From positions 2,764-13,294 of the forward strand of contig PLEU01000208.1 in NCBI GenBank assembly GCA_003136515.1: DNA of 10,531 nucleotides. Reading direction: 5' to 3'. The position numbers and the translations under genes are program-made. This stretch comes from Spartobacteria bacterium. Lineage in GTDB: Bacteria > Verrucomicrobiota > Verrucomicrobiae > Chthoniobacterales > UBA6821. The notes under the pieces are model-generated. The model worked only from the letters and a program-made list of their open reading frames with translations. It ran no database searches and was not told where the DNA came from. The first letter of the stretch is position 1; each line of letters starts with the position of its first letter. This document shows, one piece after another, positions 1 through 6,922 of this stretch.

Positions 1-708
1 CTCCAAGAGTTCGGAGCAACACTGGACCTCGGCAAGCCGAATGCAGAAGGAAAACGTCGTATCGGCCTTCCCGGGCCTCAGAAATTAACGGCACGTGATT
101 TCTCCATACCAGGCGATATTTCTAGTGCTGCCTTCTGGCTCGTTGCAGCCTCTGCAAAAGAAGGTTCGCGAATCGTGATTGAAGGAGTTGGGCTCAACCC
201 CACCCGCACCGGCATTCTCTCAGTACTTCTGCGCATGGGGGCACAAATGAAAATCACGCCCGTCGATGCTGATGCCGCCGAACCAATGGGCACGGTTCGG
301 GTTACGGGAGGCAAACTGCATGGCACCATCATTGGTGGCGCGGAAATTCCGAATGTGATCGATGAACTACCGATTCTGGCCGTGGCCGGAGCACTCGCGC
401 AGGGAACAACCATTATCCGGGATGCCAAGGAACTTCGGGTGAAGGAGACCGACCGCATCTCAGCCGTTGCCGGCAATCTCCGCGCGATGGGCATCCCTGT
501 GACTGAAATGGATGATGGGATGGAGATTGAAGGAGGACATAAACTGCACGGGGCCACGCTCCAATGCTTTGGCGATCACCGCATTGCCATGGCATTTGCC
601 ATTGCTGGGCTTTTTGCCGAAGGCAAAACCGTGATAGAAAATGTGGAATGTGTTGCCACGTCGTATCCGACCTTCGGGGCTACTCTTGATTCCGTACTAG
701 GCAAATAA
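1..708 (+). CDS. aroA: 3-phosphoshikimate 1-carboxyvinyltransferase (EPSP synthase), C-terminal half, 5' end outside window
   Basis: EPSP synthase transfers the enolpyruvyl group of PEP to shikimate-3-phosphate, the sixth step of the cytoplasmic shikimate pathway to chorismate. The frame is open from base 1, so the start lies upstream; 235 residues remain of a family usually about 430 long. Visible signatures are PGDISSAAF near bases 109-135, the KETDR motif at 442-456, which belongs to the active-site signature LRVKETDRI, and GDHR at 571-582 followed by IAMAFAIAGL. All are typical of AroA, and MurA, the closest paralogue, lacks this exact KETDR/GDHRIAM pairing. The protein ends in a normal C-terminus (YPTFGATLDSVLGK). 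The stop is 5 bases before cmk, so the two genes are probably cotranscribed; an aroA-cmk order is common in bacteria. Start and promoter cannot be seen. Confidence 0.97.
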   Translation, partial: LQEFGATLDLGKPNAEGKRRIGLPGPQKLTARDFSIPGDISSAAFWLVAASAKEGSRIVIEGVGLNPTRTGILSVLLRMGAQMKITPVDADAAEPMGTVRVTGGKLHGTIIGGAEIPNVIDELPILAVAGALAQGTTIIRDAKELRVKETDRISAVAGNLRAMGIPVTEMDDGMEIEGGHKLHGATLQCFGDHRIAMAFAIAGLFAEGKTVIENVECVATSYPTFGATLDSVLGK

Positions 709-713
709 CTCTC

Positions 714-1355
714 ATGTCTGGATGTGTCATTGCCATCGACGGCCCGGCGGCTTCCGGGAAAAGCAGCGTTGCGCGAGGCGTGGCAACGGCCCTCGACTTT
801 CTTTTCGTAAGTTCAGGATACTTTTACAGAGCGCTAGCCTGGGGTTCCATCACGGATCATATTTCCATACCGACAACACCGCGGATTCTCGACCAATGGA
901 TAGCAGGTCGACACTTGGAGTTTCAAAATTCCGCTGACGGCACCCGTCTTTTTCTCGATGGTGACGATGCGAGCCCTCATCTCTCGGAACCGGAAGTAAC
1001 TTCACGCGTCTCCCAAATTGCAGCCAACCCCGCAATCCGCAATTTAGTGAATTCGAACCTGCGCACCTTGTCTGCAAGTCACGACTTGGTGCTGGAAGGA
1101 CGGGATATCGGTTCGGTGGTTTTTCCGGAGACCCCATATAAATTCTACCTGGATGCCTCACCTTACGAACGTGCACGACGTCGCGAGCGGGAGGGTTTGG
1201 CGGATACTGTTGCCGAACGCGACCGTCTTGATTCAACGAGGGCCACAGCTCCGCTGAGCGTTCCTTCGGGGGCGATTATCATCGACACGACACATCTCTC
1301 TCTTGAAGAGGTAGTCAATAATGTGCTGGATCGACTCAACGGATCACTTCCATGA
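714..1355 (+). CDS. cmk: (d)CMP kinase (cytidylate kinase)
   Basis: This cytoplasmic enzyme phosphorylates CMP and dCMP with ATP in pyrimidine salvage and nucleotide supply. The product is 213 residues, slightly short of the usual 220-230. The P-loop GPAASGKSS is at residues 10-18. GRDIGSVVFP begins near residue 129 and carries the Arg130-Asp131 pair that corresponds to the CMP-binding Arg-Asp of the family. The Arg-rich lid (ERARRRERE) is followed by RDRLDSTRA and an IDTT segment near the C-terminus, all in the usual order. The NMP-binding motif usually written D-[TS]-G-x-x-YR is S33-S34-G-Y-F-Y-R here, so the conserved Asp is replaced by Ser. The ATG at 714 is 5 bases after the aroA stop and has no convincing Shine-Dalgarno sequence. 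The stop overlaps the plsC start in ATGA. Confidence 0.96.
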   Translation: MSGCVIAIDGPAASGKSSVARGVATALDFLFVSSGYFYRALAWGSITDHISIPTTPRILDQWIAGRHLEFQNSADGTRLFLDGDDASPHLSEPEVTSRVSQIAANPAIRNLVNSNLRTLSASHDLVLEGRDIGSVVFPETPYKFYLDASPYERARRREREGLADTVAERDRLDSTRATAPLSVPSGAIIIDTTHLSLEEVVNNVLDRLNGSLP

Positions 1356-2026
1356 CTTTCACCTATTATTTCTGGTACACACTCTCGAAAATCGCCGCGC
1401 GCTTTTTCTTTTCTTTCAGGGTTATACACCGAGAGCGATTGCTGGAAAGTGGCCCGGTCATTCTGGCAGCAAATCACCAGAGTTATTTTGATCCTCCTCT
1501 CGTGGGCATCTGCGCGAAGCGCGATGTCTATTTTCTAGCCCGCAAGACACTCCTAAACGTGCCTTATCTCGGCACACTTCTGCCGTACATCAATGTCATT
1601 CCGGTGGATCGTGACGGCAATGACATGTCAGCCCTAAAAAAAATCATCCGTCTTATCAAATCCGGCAATGGTGTCGTGCTTTTTCCAGAGGGAACACGGT
1701 CGCTTGACGGCAAACTCCAGAGGGGCAAGGGTGGTATCGGTCTTATCATCGCCAAGAGCAAGGCACCCGTGCAGCCGATGCGAATCTTTGGCTCTTACGA
1801 GGCCTTCCCGAAAGGAGCGGGAAATTTTAGCGCCTCCCCGATAACTGTCGTCGTGGGAGAGCCAATTTATTTTACTGAGGGGGATATGGATGCCAACAAA
1901 TTCGGCGGTGAAGAACGCCTCCTCTATCAAAACCTCTCGGATCGAGTAATGACTGCGATCTCAGAACTTCAACTACCCGATTCCTTGCCATCGAGGGGCA
2001 ACACGTTGAAACTACCTCACTCATGA
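1352..2026 (+). CDS. plsC: 1-acyl-sn-glycerol-3-phosphate acyltransferase (PlsC family)
   Basis: The predicted role is acylation of lysophosphatidic acid to phosphatidic acid at the inner membrane, the second acyl transfer of phospholipid synthesis. The 224-residue length is normal. The catalytic HX4D motif is H42-QSYF-D47. The second family motif, FPEGTRS at residues 111-117, binds the acceptor phosphate, and a Lys/Gly stretch (KGGIG) follows as expected. The first 25 residues are rich in aromatic and hydrophobic amino acids (TYYFWYTL, ARFFFSF) and probably dip into the membrane. The ATG lies inside an ATGA overlap with the cmk stop, and the gene's own TGA forms another ATGA with the next gene, so translation is probably coupled on both sides. 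A cmk-plsC pair is also known in other phyla. The exact acyl acceptor cannot be fixed from sequence, and other PlsC-family acyltransferases remain possible. Confidence 0.93.
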   Translation: MTFTYYFWYTLSKIAARFFFSFRVIHRERLLESGPVILAANHQSYFDPPLVGICAKRDVYFLARKTLLNVPYLGTLLPYINVIPVDRDGNDMSALKKIIRLIKSGNGVVLFPEGTRSLDGKLQRGKGGIGLIIAKSKAPVQPMRIFGSYEAFPKGAGNFSASPITVVVGEPIYFTEGDMDANKFGGEERLLYQNLSDRVMTAISELQLPDSLPSRGNTLKLPHS

Positions 2027-3015
2027 GCGACTCAGGACATAGCAAGGATCAGGAGGCCATCGTTATCAGGGGCCTCGTCAAGTCATTCGGCGAACGCCGT
2101 GCACTTGACGGCATCTCACTATCAGTAAAACGAGGAGAACTTTTTTGTCTCCTAGGGCCAAATGGAGGTGGCAAAAGTACTCTCTTCCGCATTCTTGCGA
2201 CTCTCCTTCTTCCAGATTCAGGCTCAGCAGAAGTGGCAGGACATGATGTCCTCCATGATGCCCCGTCGGTTCGTGCGCGTCTGGGTGTCGTCTTTCAGTC
2301 ACCAAGTCTAGATGGCAAGCTGACCATTCTTGAAAATCTTCGCTGCGGAGGGGCCCTATATGGACTGCGCGGTCCCGAACTGGAATCACGCATTGATGAT
2401 GGCGCAACCGCACTCAGCCTCAACGACCGCCTCAACGACCTCGTCGAGACGCTCTCCGGGGGACTACAACGCCGGGCCGAAATTGCCAAGTGCCTCTTAA
2501 TTCGCCCTGAGGTACTGCTCCTAGACGAGCCCTCGACTGGACTTGACCCTGGGGCACGGATCGACCTCTGGGCAGCCTTGGAACAACTTCGAAGCAGACA
2601 TGGTGTAACCGCCCTCTGCACAACTCATTTGATGGAGGAAGCGGCACGTGCAGACCGTGTCGGCATTGTGAGTTCTGGAAAACTTGTGGCACTCGGCACC
2701 CCCGAGGAACTTACCGGAGCCATCGGGGGAGATGTACTCAGTCTCGGAGCAGCAAAGGATACGGGTGCAGACAGACTGGCCCAACTGATCCAGGAACAGC
2801 TTCAAATTCCGGCCTCCGTCGTGGAGGGAGAGGTTCGTATTGAACATGCCGAGGCCTACGCCCTCGCCGCAAGGCTCGCTGGAGCATTCCCAGAAGAAAT
2901 CGTATCCCTACGCATCGCACGCCCGACACTGGAGGATGTCTTTATCGCACGAACCGGCCGTCTATTTGCCGACCAGGATCTGGATCCTGCAAAACCTCAT
3001 TCCAAGAAGCACTAA
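2023..3015 (+). CDS. ABC-2 type exporter ATP-binding protein (DrrA/CcmA-like)
   Basis: This is the cytoplasmic ATPase of an ABC exporter, partner of the permease that follows. All nucleotide-binding motifs are present in order: Walker A GPNGGGKST (residues 45-53; the usual Ala of GPNGAGKST is Gly), a Q-loop in VVFQSPSL, the signature LSGGLQRR (144-151), Walker B with D-loop (LLLDEPSTGLDP, D168-E169) and the switch His202 in TTHLMEEA. At 330 residues it is longer than a bare nucleotide-binding domain. The extra C-terminal 100 residues resemble the regulatory tail of DrrA-type ATPases, and LEDVFIARTGR near the end is the usual closing motif of that subgroup. The start is set by the ATGA overlap with plsC, and the stop is 10 bases before the permease. 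The substrate is unknown; a lipid, drug or polysaccharide are all possible, and the link to plsC is suggestive only. Confidence 0.95.
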   Translation: MSDSGHSKDQEAIVIRGLVKSFGERRALDGISLSVKRGELFCLLGPNGGGKSTLFRILATLLLPDSGSAEVAGHDVLHDAPSVRARLGVVFQSPSLDGKLTILENLRCGGALYGLRGPELESRIDDGATALSLNDRLNDLVETLSGGLQRRAEIAKCLLIRPEVLLLDEPSTGLDPGARIDLWAALEQLRSRHGVTALCTTHLMEEAARADRVGIVSSGKLVALGTPEELTGAIGGDVLSLGAAKDTGADRLAQLIQEQLQIPASVVEGEVRIEHAEAYALAARLAGAFPEEIVSLRIARPTLEDVFIARTGRLFADQDLDPAKPHSKKH

Positions 3016-3025
3016 GCACGACGTC

Positions 3026-3820
3026 ATGAAAACAACCCGACTTCTCTGGACGCCCACCCTCGCTTTCTGGTGGCGCGACGTAATTCGATTCCTTCGGCAG
3101 CGCAATCGTATTATCGGGGCGCTCGCCACCCCTCTTGTATTCTGGCTTCTCGTCGGTTCTGGTTTTGGCCCCTCATTCAGAAATCCGGGTACCGCCGCAT
3201 CCGGAAGTTACCTAGCCTATTTCTTCCCTGGCACTCTCGTGCTGATTATGCTTTTCACGGCTATCTTCTCGACGATCTCGGTGATTGAAGACAGACGGGA
3301 AGGTTTTCTCCAAGGTGCCCTTGTTGCACCGCTATCTCCGGCCGCGATACCTCTCGGCAAATTTCTGGGTGGCACCACCCTCGCGGTTCTTCAGGCTGCT
3401 CTCTTCTGTCTGCTTGCCCCCTTGGCCGGCATGCCTGTAGGACTGCATCAGATTGCGCTCCTTCTGCCTGCCCTGATTCTTGTCGGTTTCAGTATGACTG
3501 GACTTGGGTTCCTTGTTGCTTGGCCAATGGACTCCACTCAGGGATTCCACGCCATCATGAATATTTTTCTGATGCCGCTCTGGATGATGTCAGGAGCACT
3601 TTTCCCGATGCCCCGCGGAACCGGATGGCTCTACTGGGTGTGCTCACTCAATCCTGTAAGTTATGGTGTCACTGCAATCCGTTCGGCCTTTACCGCAGTT
3701 CACGGAACAACACTCTTGCCTCAGCCTTACCTGCAGGGCCTCACGGTCACAGCCCTCTTCGGTGCAGTAACTTTCGGCATAAGTGTCTACCTCGTGGCAA
3801 AACCTGCCCGCCGCAACTGA
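3026..3820 (+). CDS. ABC-2 type exporter permease (DrrB-like)
   Basis: This is the inner-membrane channel subunit for the preceding ATPase. From the ATG at 3026 it has 264 residues, normal for ABC-2 permeases with six membrane helices. Hydrophobic stretches are visible at about residues 29-47 and 62-87 and as four more from about 112 to the C-terminus. The conserved cytoplasmic segment EDRREGFLQGALVAPLSP (88-105) between helices 2 and 3 is the hallmark of the family. Helix 5 (LMPLWMMSGALFP) and the following LNPVSYGVTAIR are also typical. The frame is open upstream to about 2840, but that would add 62 residues entirely inside the ATPase gene with no family resemblance. The ATG at 3026, 10 bases after the ATPase stop, is therefore chosen. 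No Shine-Dalgarno sequence is evident. The substrate is unknown. Confidence 0.93.
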   Translation: MKTTRLLWTPTLAFWWRDVIRFLRQRNRIIGALATPLVFWLLVGSGFGPSFRNPGTAASGSYLAYFFPGTLVLIMLFTAIFSTISVIEDRREGFLQGALVAPLSPAAIPLGKFLGGTTLAVLQAALFCLLAPLAGMPVGLHQIALLLPALILVGFSMTGLGFLVAWPMDSTQGFHAIMNIFLMPLWMMSGALFPMPRGTGWLYWVCSLNPVSYGVTAIRSAFTAVHGTTLLPQPYLQGLTVTALFGAVTFGISVYLVAKPARRN

Positions 3821-3840
3821 GAGCAATCCCTTCCCCCAAC

Positions 3841-5733
3841 GTGAGCGATCTCCTTGATGTCTTAAAAAGAGAGGTGCTCTGCGGAGACGGGGCTATGGGA
3901 ACGCTTCTAACCGAACTTGGAATCCCGGCTATGGGGTGCTTTGAGGAGCTATGCCTCTCTCGGCCAGAGCTGATCTCACGGATTCACCTCGAGTATCTTC
4001 AGGCGGGGGCCCGGATCATCACCACCAATTCATTTGGTGCAAATGCCCTCAAGCTAGCGACCTTTGGTTTTGAATCCCAGGTCCATGAAATCAACTTTCA
4101 ATCGGCCAAACTTGCCACGGAAGCCGTCGCAACATACCGCGACTCCTCATCCGCTTCCTCCCTCTCCTCGATATCCTCTCTGTGGGTGGCTGGAAGTGTC
4201 GGTCCTATTGGTCTGAATTCCTTTGGAATCGCTTCCTTCCGTCTCGGAGCAAATTCCCCGGATGACTCGGAAGTCCGCAAAATAGACCGTGAGATGATTT
4301 TCCGGGAACAGGTTGCTGCGCTGTTGGCAGGCGGATGCGATCTTATCCTGCTTGAATCTTTTCAGGATCCTGAGGAGCTTTCACTTGCACTCCGCGTTGT
4401 AAAATCCCTTGGAGACAAGCCTGTGATTGCACTGATCGCTTCACCAGAAACGGGACGCCTGCCTGGAGGTGCCTGGATCGGCGATGTTCTCCAAAACCTA
4501 GGAGATGAAGGTGCCGATGTCGTTGGTTTAAACTGTGTCAACGGCCCGCAGGCCATGCTGCGGCTTGTGGAAAAAATCGCCCCCTCTCTCCCTCTCGCTG
4601 TCTATGCCAACGCAGGTCGTCCTTCCTACCAGGAAGGACGCATCGTGTATGGAACAAGACCCGAGTATTTCGCCGACCTTGGACGGCGAATCGCAAAAGC
4701 TGGAGCGGCTTTAGTGGGTGGTTGCTGCGGAACTTCTCCACTCCATATCAAAGCCCTCTCATCCAAACTCAAAGGCCTTGCACCCTTCCCCGTAAAATCC
4801 TCGGGCATCAGCACGATTGAAAAATTTTCCCACCCTTCCGAGTCTCACGAAACAAATCTGCTGGACCTCATTGCAGCGGGAAAAACAGTCATTGTAACTG
4901 AACTCGACCCGCCCAAGACCCTTCCCTTGGAAAAGTTCTTTATCGCAGCGGAAGCGCTTACCCGGGCCGGAACTGATGCCATTACACTAGCCGATAATTC
5001 CCTTGCCATCCTGCGGGTGAGCAATCTTGCCGTGGCCTCCTTACTGAAGGAACGCGGCATCACGCCTTTGCTGCACCTGAGCTGTCGCGACAAAAATCTC
5101 ATAGGACTTCAGAGCGAACTACTTGGAATGACCGCGCTCGGAATTCGCCATGTCCTGGCCCTCACGGGTGATCCAGCGAAAGGAGGAGATCACCCCGGAG
5201 CATCTTCGGTCTATGATGTGAATTCCATCGGCCTCTTGGAGGTCATCAAACGACTCAATCAGGGATACACTCAGTCGGGAACGGATCTTCAAGCCTCTCC
5301 AGACCTGATTGCCGGTTGCACTTTCAATCCCAATGTCCGCAACCTCGACACCCAGATTCAACGCCTGGAACGCAAAGTAAATGCCGGCGCGCGCTATGTG
5401 ATGACTCAACCCGTCTTTGAAACTCGGCTTGTGGAGGAGACAGCGCGCCGCACTGCACACTTTGGCATACCGGTATTTGTCGGCGTCTGGCCCCTGCTCA
5501 ACGGGAGACAGGCACGCTTTCTACATAATGAGGTGCCTGGCATTTTGATTCCCGAATCGGTATCGGTACGCATGGAGGGACTTGAGGGACTTGAGGGACG
5601 CAGGGAGGGCATCACCATAGCCAAGGAAATTACCCGTGCTGTACTGGATCATTTCCCATGCATCTATTTCATGACTCCCTTCCTCGCGTATCAAACAACC
5701 GAAGAATTATCGGCCTTCGTCCGATCCCGCTGA
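3841..5733 (+). CDS. bifunctional homocysteine S-methyltransferase / 5,10-methylenetetrahydrofolate reductase
   Basis: This is a two-domain cytoplasmic enzyme of methionine and one-carbon metabolism, similar in layout to Bacillus YitJ. Residues 1 to about 320 are the zinc-dependent homocysteine methyltransferase barrel. GDGAMGT is at 15-21, and the zinc ligands are visible as C232 (NCVNG) and C295-C296 (GGCCGTSP). Residues from about 340 onward are the FAD-dependent MTHFR barrel: E354 in TELDPPKT, LTGDPAKGGDHP from 441, AGCTFNPN at 491-498 and MTQPVF at 521-526. At 630 residues it is close to the usual 610-620. The GTG at 3841 is preferred because it sits just before the conserved N-terminus; the open frame further upstream lies inside the permease gene. 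The spacing of 20 bases to the permease suggests the same operon. A Ser-rich stretch (about residues 102-114) and a repeated GLE triplet (580-585) look like small lineage insertions. Which methyl donor feeds the first domain is not evident. Confidence 0.94.
   Translation: MSDLLDVLKREVLCGDGAMGTLLTELGIPAMGCFEELCLSRPELISRIHLEYLQAGARIITTNSFGANALKLATFGFESQVHEINFQSAKLATEAVATYRDSSSASSLSSISSLWVAGSVGPIGLNSFGIASFRLGANSPDDSEVRKIDREMIFREQVAALLAGGCDLILLESFQDPEELSLALRVVKSLGDKPVIALIASPETGRLPGGAWIGDVLQNLGDEGADVVGLNCVNGPQAMLRLVEKIAPSLPLAVYANAGRPSYQEGRIVYGTRPEYFADLGRRIAKAGAALVGGCCGTSPLHIKALSSKLKGLAPFPVKSSGISTIEKFSHPSESHETNLLDLIAAGKTVIVTELDPPKTLPLEKFFIAAEALTRAGTDAITLADNSLAILRVSNLAVASLLKERGITPLLHLSCRDKNLIGLQSELLGMTALGIRHVLALTGDPAKGGDHPGASSVYDVNSIGLLEVIKRLNQGYTQSGTDLQASPDLIAGCTFNPNVRNLDTQIQRLERKVNAGARYVMTQPVFETRLVEETARRTAHFGIPVFVGVWPLLNGRQARFLHNEVPGILIPESVSVRMEGLEGLEGRREGITIAKEITRAVLDHFPCIYFMTPFLAYQTTEELSAFVRSR
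5578..5599 (+). repeat. 9-base in-frame tandem duplication
   Basis: The unit GGACTTGAG occurs twice without a gap, followed by a partial third copy (GGAC). It lies in frame inside the MTHFR domain and encodes Gly-Leu-Glu twice in a surface-like, charged stretch. It is probably a slippage product tolerated by the fold. Confidence 0.85.
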
Positions 5734-5840
5734 TCAGAGATATCTTCACTAGGCACTAGCTGCGCAAGCGAAGACACTACCGCTGCTAACCCCAAATGCA
5801 AAGGGGCCGATGATTATATAGTTGTCGGGGCCTCTCTTCC

Positions 5841-5868
5841 ACCGACCGTCATTTTCGGTTTATTTTTT
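5841..5868 (+). terminator. weak candidate rho-independent terminator for the left operon
   Basis: ACCGA at 5841-5845 can pair with TCGGT at 5855-5859 across a 9-base loop. The alternative ACCG/CGGT pairing of 5845-5848 with 5856-5859 has a 7-base loop. A T-rich run (TTATTTTTT) follows directly. The orientation fits transcription arriving from the methyltransferase/MTHFR gene. The stem is only 4-5 base pairs, and the T-run overlaps the 3' end of the opposing rpsT gene, so this is tentative. No good hairpin with a T-run was seen on the - strand of the 126-base junction for rpsT itself. Confidence 0.3.
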
Positions 5869-6219
5869 AGCGGCTTTACTCTTCGCCATTGTTACCGCCT
5901 TTTTCGTGCCTGATTTCTTCACCTTGACGGCGTCAGTAACTGCACCGCCGGAGAGACGGGTGTTGAGACGGCTCTTCTTTCGGGAAGCGGCATTTTTGTG
6001 GATCACCCCATTTTTGGCAGCTTTATCAATCGCAGAGATAAAGTCCTGAAAAAGTGATTTGACGTCATTACTTCCGGCACTCATTGCGGCACGCAATTTC
6101 TTTTCGTCCGTTTTAAGGCGGCTCAGCACACTAGTGTTTTGGGCGTGACGTTTCTCGCCTTGGCGGGAGCGCTTGACTGCGGAGCTGCTTTTCTTAACGG
6201 GTGCTTTTGCGGTAGCCAT
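5860..6219 (-). CDS. rpsT: small ribosomal subunit protein S20 (bS20), with extended tail
   Basis: S20 binds the 5' and 3' minor domains of 16S rRNA during 30S assembly. The 119-residue product is longer than the usual 85-95. The core is clear: KRSRQGEKR near residue 16, then a helical region, then AIDKAAKNGVIHKNAA and RKKSRLNTRL, which are strong S20 signatures. Compared with the family there are a few extra residues at the N-terminus and about 25 at the C-terminus. The C-terminal extension is rich in Lys and Ala (KKSGTKKAV, AKSKAAKK) and probably disordered, making further rRNA contacts. The ATG at 6219 (complement) is the first start, and no Shine-Dalgarno sequence is visible in front of it. 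It lies 51 bases downstream of the tRNA gene on the same strand, so the two may share a transcript. It converges with the MTHFR gene. Confidence 0.95.
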   Translation of the reverse strand: MATAKAPVKKSSSAVKRSRQGEKRHAQNTSVLSRLKTDEKKLRAAMSAGSNDVKSLFQDFISAIDKAAKNGVIHKNAASRKKSRLNTRLSGGAVTDAVKVKKSGTKKAVTMAKSKAAKK

Positions 6220-6270
6220 GGGAATCGGATGGGGTGGAAGTTTTTTCTAGGATTGAGGGATGGTCAGATA

Positions 6271-6342
6271 TGCCAGTAGCAGGATTCGAACCTGCGACCA
6301 AGGGCTTATGAGTCCCCTACTCTACCGCTGAGCTATACTGGC
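6271..6342 (-). tRNA. tRNA with CAT anticodon, probably elongator tRNA-Met
   Basis: Read on the - strand, a complete 72-base cloverleaf folds. It has a 7-pair acceptor (GCCAGTA/TACTGGC), a D arm (GCTC/GAGT), an anticodon loop CTCATAA with CAT at 6310-6308, a 5-base variable loop, and a T arm GCAGG-TTCGAAT-CCTGC, ending in discriminator A. The CCA end is not encoded. A paired first base (G-C) and C11-G24 in the D stem argue against initiator tRNA. The base of the anticodon loop is odd: positions 31 and 39 are A and G, a mismatch closing the stem. Elongator Met is the simplest call. A lysidine-modified tRNA-Ile2, which also has a CAT gene anticodon, cannot be ruled out, since the anticodon-arm/variable-loop segment resembles E. 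coli Ile2. Confidence 0.93.
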
Positions 6343-6538
6343 GCGGTGGTGTAAAATAACGGTTTCACTCCTTCCCGCAAGACATATGTCAACACACTTT
6401 TTCACGATTTGCTACGAAGCAAGGCTTTAAAAAACTAACTATCAGAAAGATAAGTTGCCCTTTTAAAATCTCCCCCTTGATTTTTCAAACACCTCTTTTC
6501 GTTTGCCAGCAACGCCTTCAAGGGCGATCTCTATTCGC
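6343..6538. other. divergent intergenic spacer between the tRNA/rpsT unit and the GAF-HlyD cluster
   Basis: Promoters for both directions are expected in these 196 bases. On the - strand an exact TTGACA hexamer (6392-6387) sits 45 bases before the tRNA, a suitable place for a -35 element, but no good -10 follows at 16-18 bases. A perfect 10-base palindrome, GACATATGTC (6381-6390), overlaps it. On the + strand the stretch 6425-6485 is AT-rich (TTTAAAAAAC, TTTTAAAATC), but no convincing promoter pair was found for the gene at 6539. Confidence 0.4.
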
Positions 6539-6889
6539 ATGGAACAACAGAACCCAAGCTCCCCTCAACCCAATTCAGCTCCCATTCCATTGCACATGTC
6601 ACCCCAGCAAACTTCAGTTCATTTTGCCAATCTCTGCCGTGGTTCCATGACACCCGAAGAGGTCTTCCTCGATTTTGGAATCAATCCTAACGCTTTTGCC
6701 AGAATTTCTGACGAACCGGTTCAGATAACAGCCCGTATTGTGATGACACCCCCCTCGGCAAAACGTCTGCTTCATCTCCTCCATGTCATGCTCTCACGGC
6801 ATGAGGAGTCGTTTGGTCTAATCTCCGTCGAACCCCGCCCGATTACCACTGGTACTGGCTCCGTCACAACAACTGTCGCAGGTGCCTAA
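6539..6889 (+). CDS. DUF3467-like small protein
   Basis: The 116-residue protein has no signal peptide or membrane helix and is probably cytoplasmic. Residues 1-24 are Pro/Ser/Gln-rich and look disordered. From residue 25 the pattern VHFANLCRG-x-TPEEVFLDFGIN (26-49), then ITARIVMTPPSAKRLLHLL (63-81) and a closing helix with ESFG (90-93), matches my memory of the DUF3467 family. That family has no established function. The ATG at 6539 is preferred over a TTG at 6503 in the same frame. A purine-rich AAGGGCG some 13 bases upstream is at best a poor ribosome site. The stop is 33 bases before the GAF-HlyD gene on the same strand, so it is probably the first gene of that operon. A regulatory or accessory role for the membrane cluster is possible but unproven. 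Confidence 0.8.
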   Translation: MEQQNPSSPQPNSAPIPLHMSPQQTSVHFANLCRGSMTPEEVFLDFGINPNAFARISDEPVQITARIVMTPPSAKRLLHLLHVMLSRHEESFGLISVEPRPITTGTGSVTTTVAGA

Positions 6890-6922
6890 TCAATACGGGC
6901 CTTCAGATTCGTTCATAAATCC

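Noticed and set aside
78..557. 159-codon open frame on the - strand
   Set aside because: It is fully antisense to aroA, whose signatures are clear; low-complexity Ser/Pro/Ile composition and no family resemblance.
2840..3025. Upstream in-frame extension of the ABC permease by 62 residues
   Set aside because: It lies wholly inside the ATPase gene, its translation has no permease character, and ATG 3026 fits both the family length and the spacing.
3520..3840. Upstream in-frame extension of the methyltransferase/MTHFR gene
   Set aside because: It overlaps the permease coding region in another frame; the conserved N-terminus begins just after GTG 3841.
5742..5760. CACTAG repeated with a one-base gap after the MTHFR gene
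   Set aside because: A six-base repeat occurring twice is too short to support a site or mobile-element scar.
5794..5833. Direct repeat of GGGGCC and a CCCC/GGGG mini-hairpin in the convergent junction
   Set aside because: Pairings are only 4 bases or need bulges and no T-run follows on either strand, so no terminator or attachment site can be supported.
5822..6049. 75-codon hydrophobic frame on the + strand that looks like a membrane peptide
   Set aside because: It is the antisense of the Lys/Ala-rich 3' half of rpsT, and the hydrophobic look is a by-product of complementing Lys codons.
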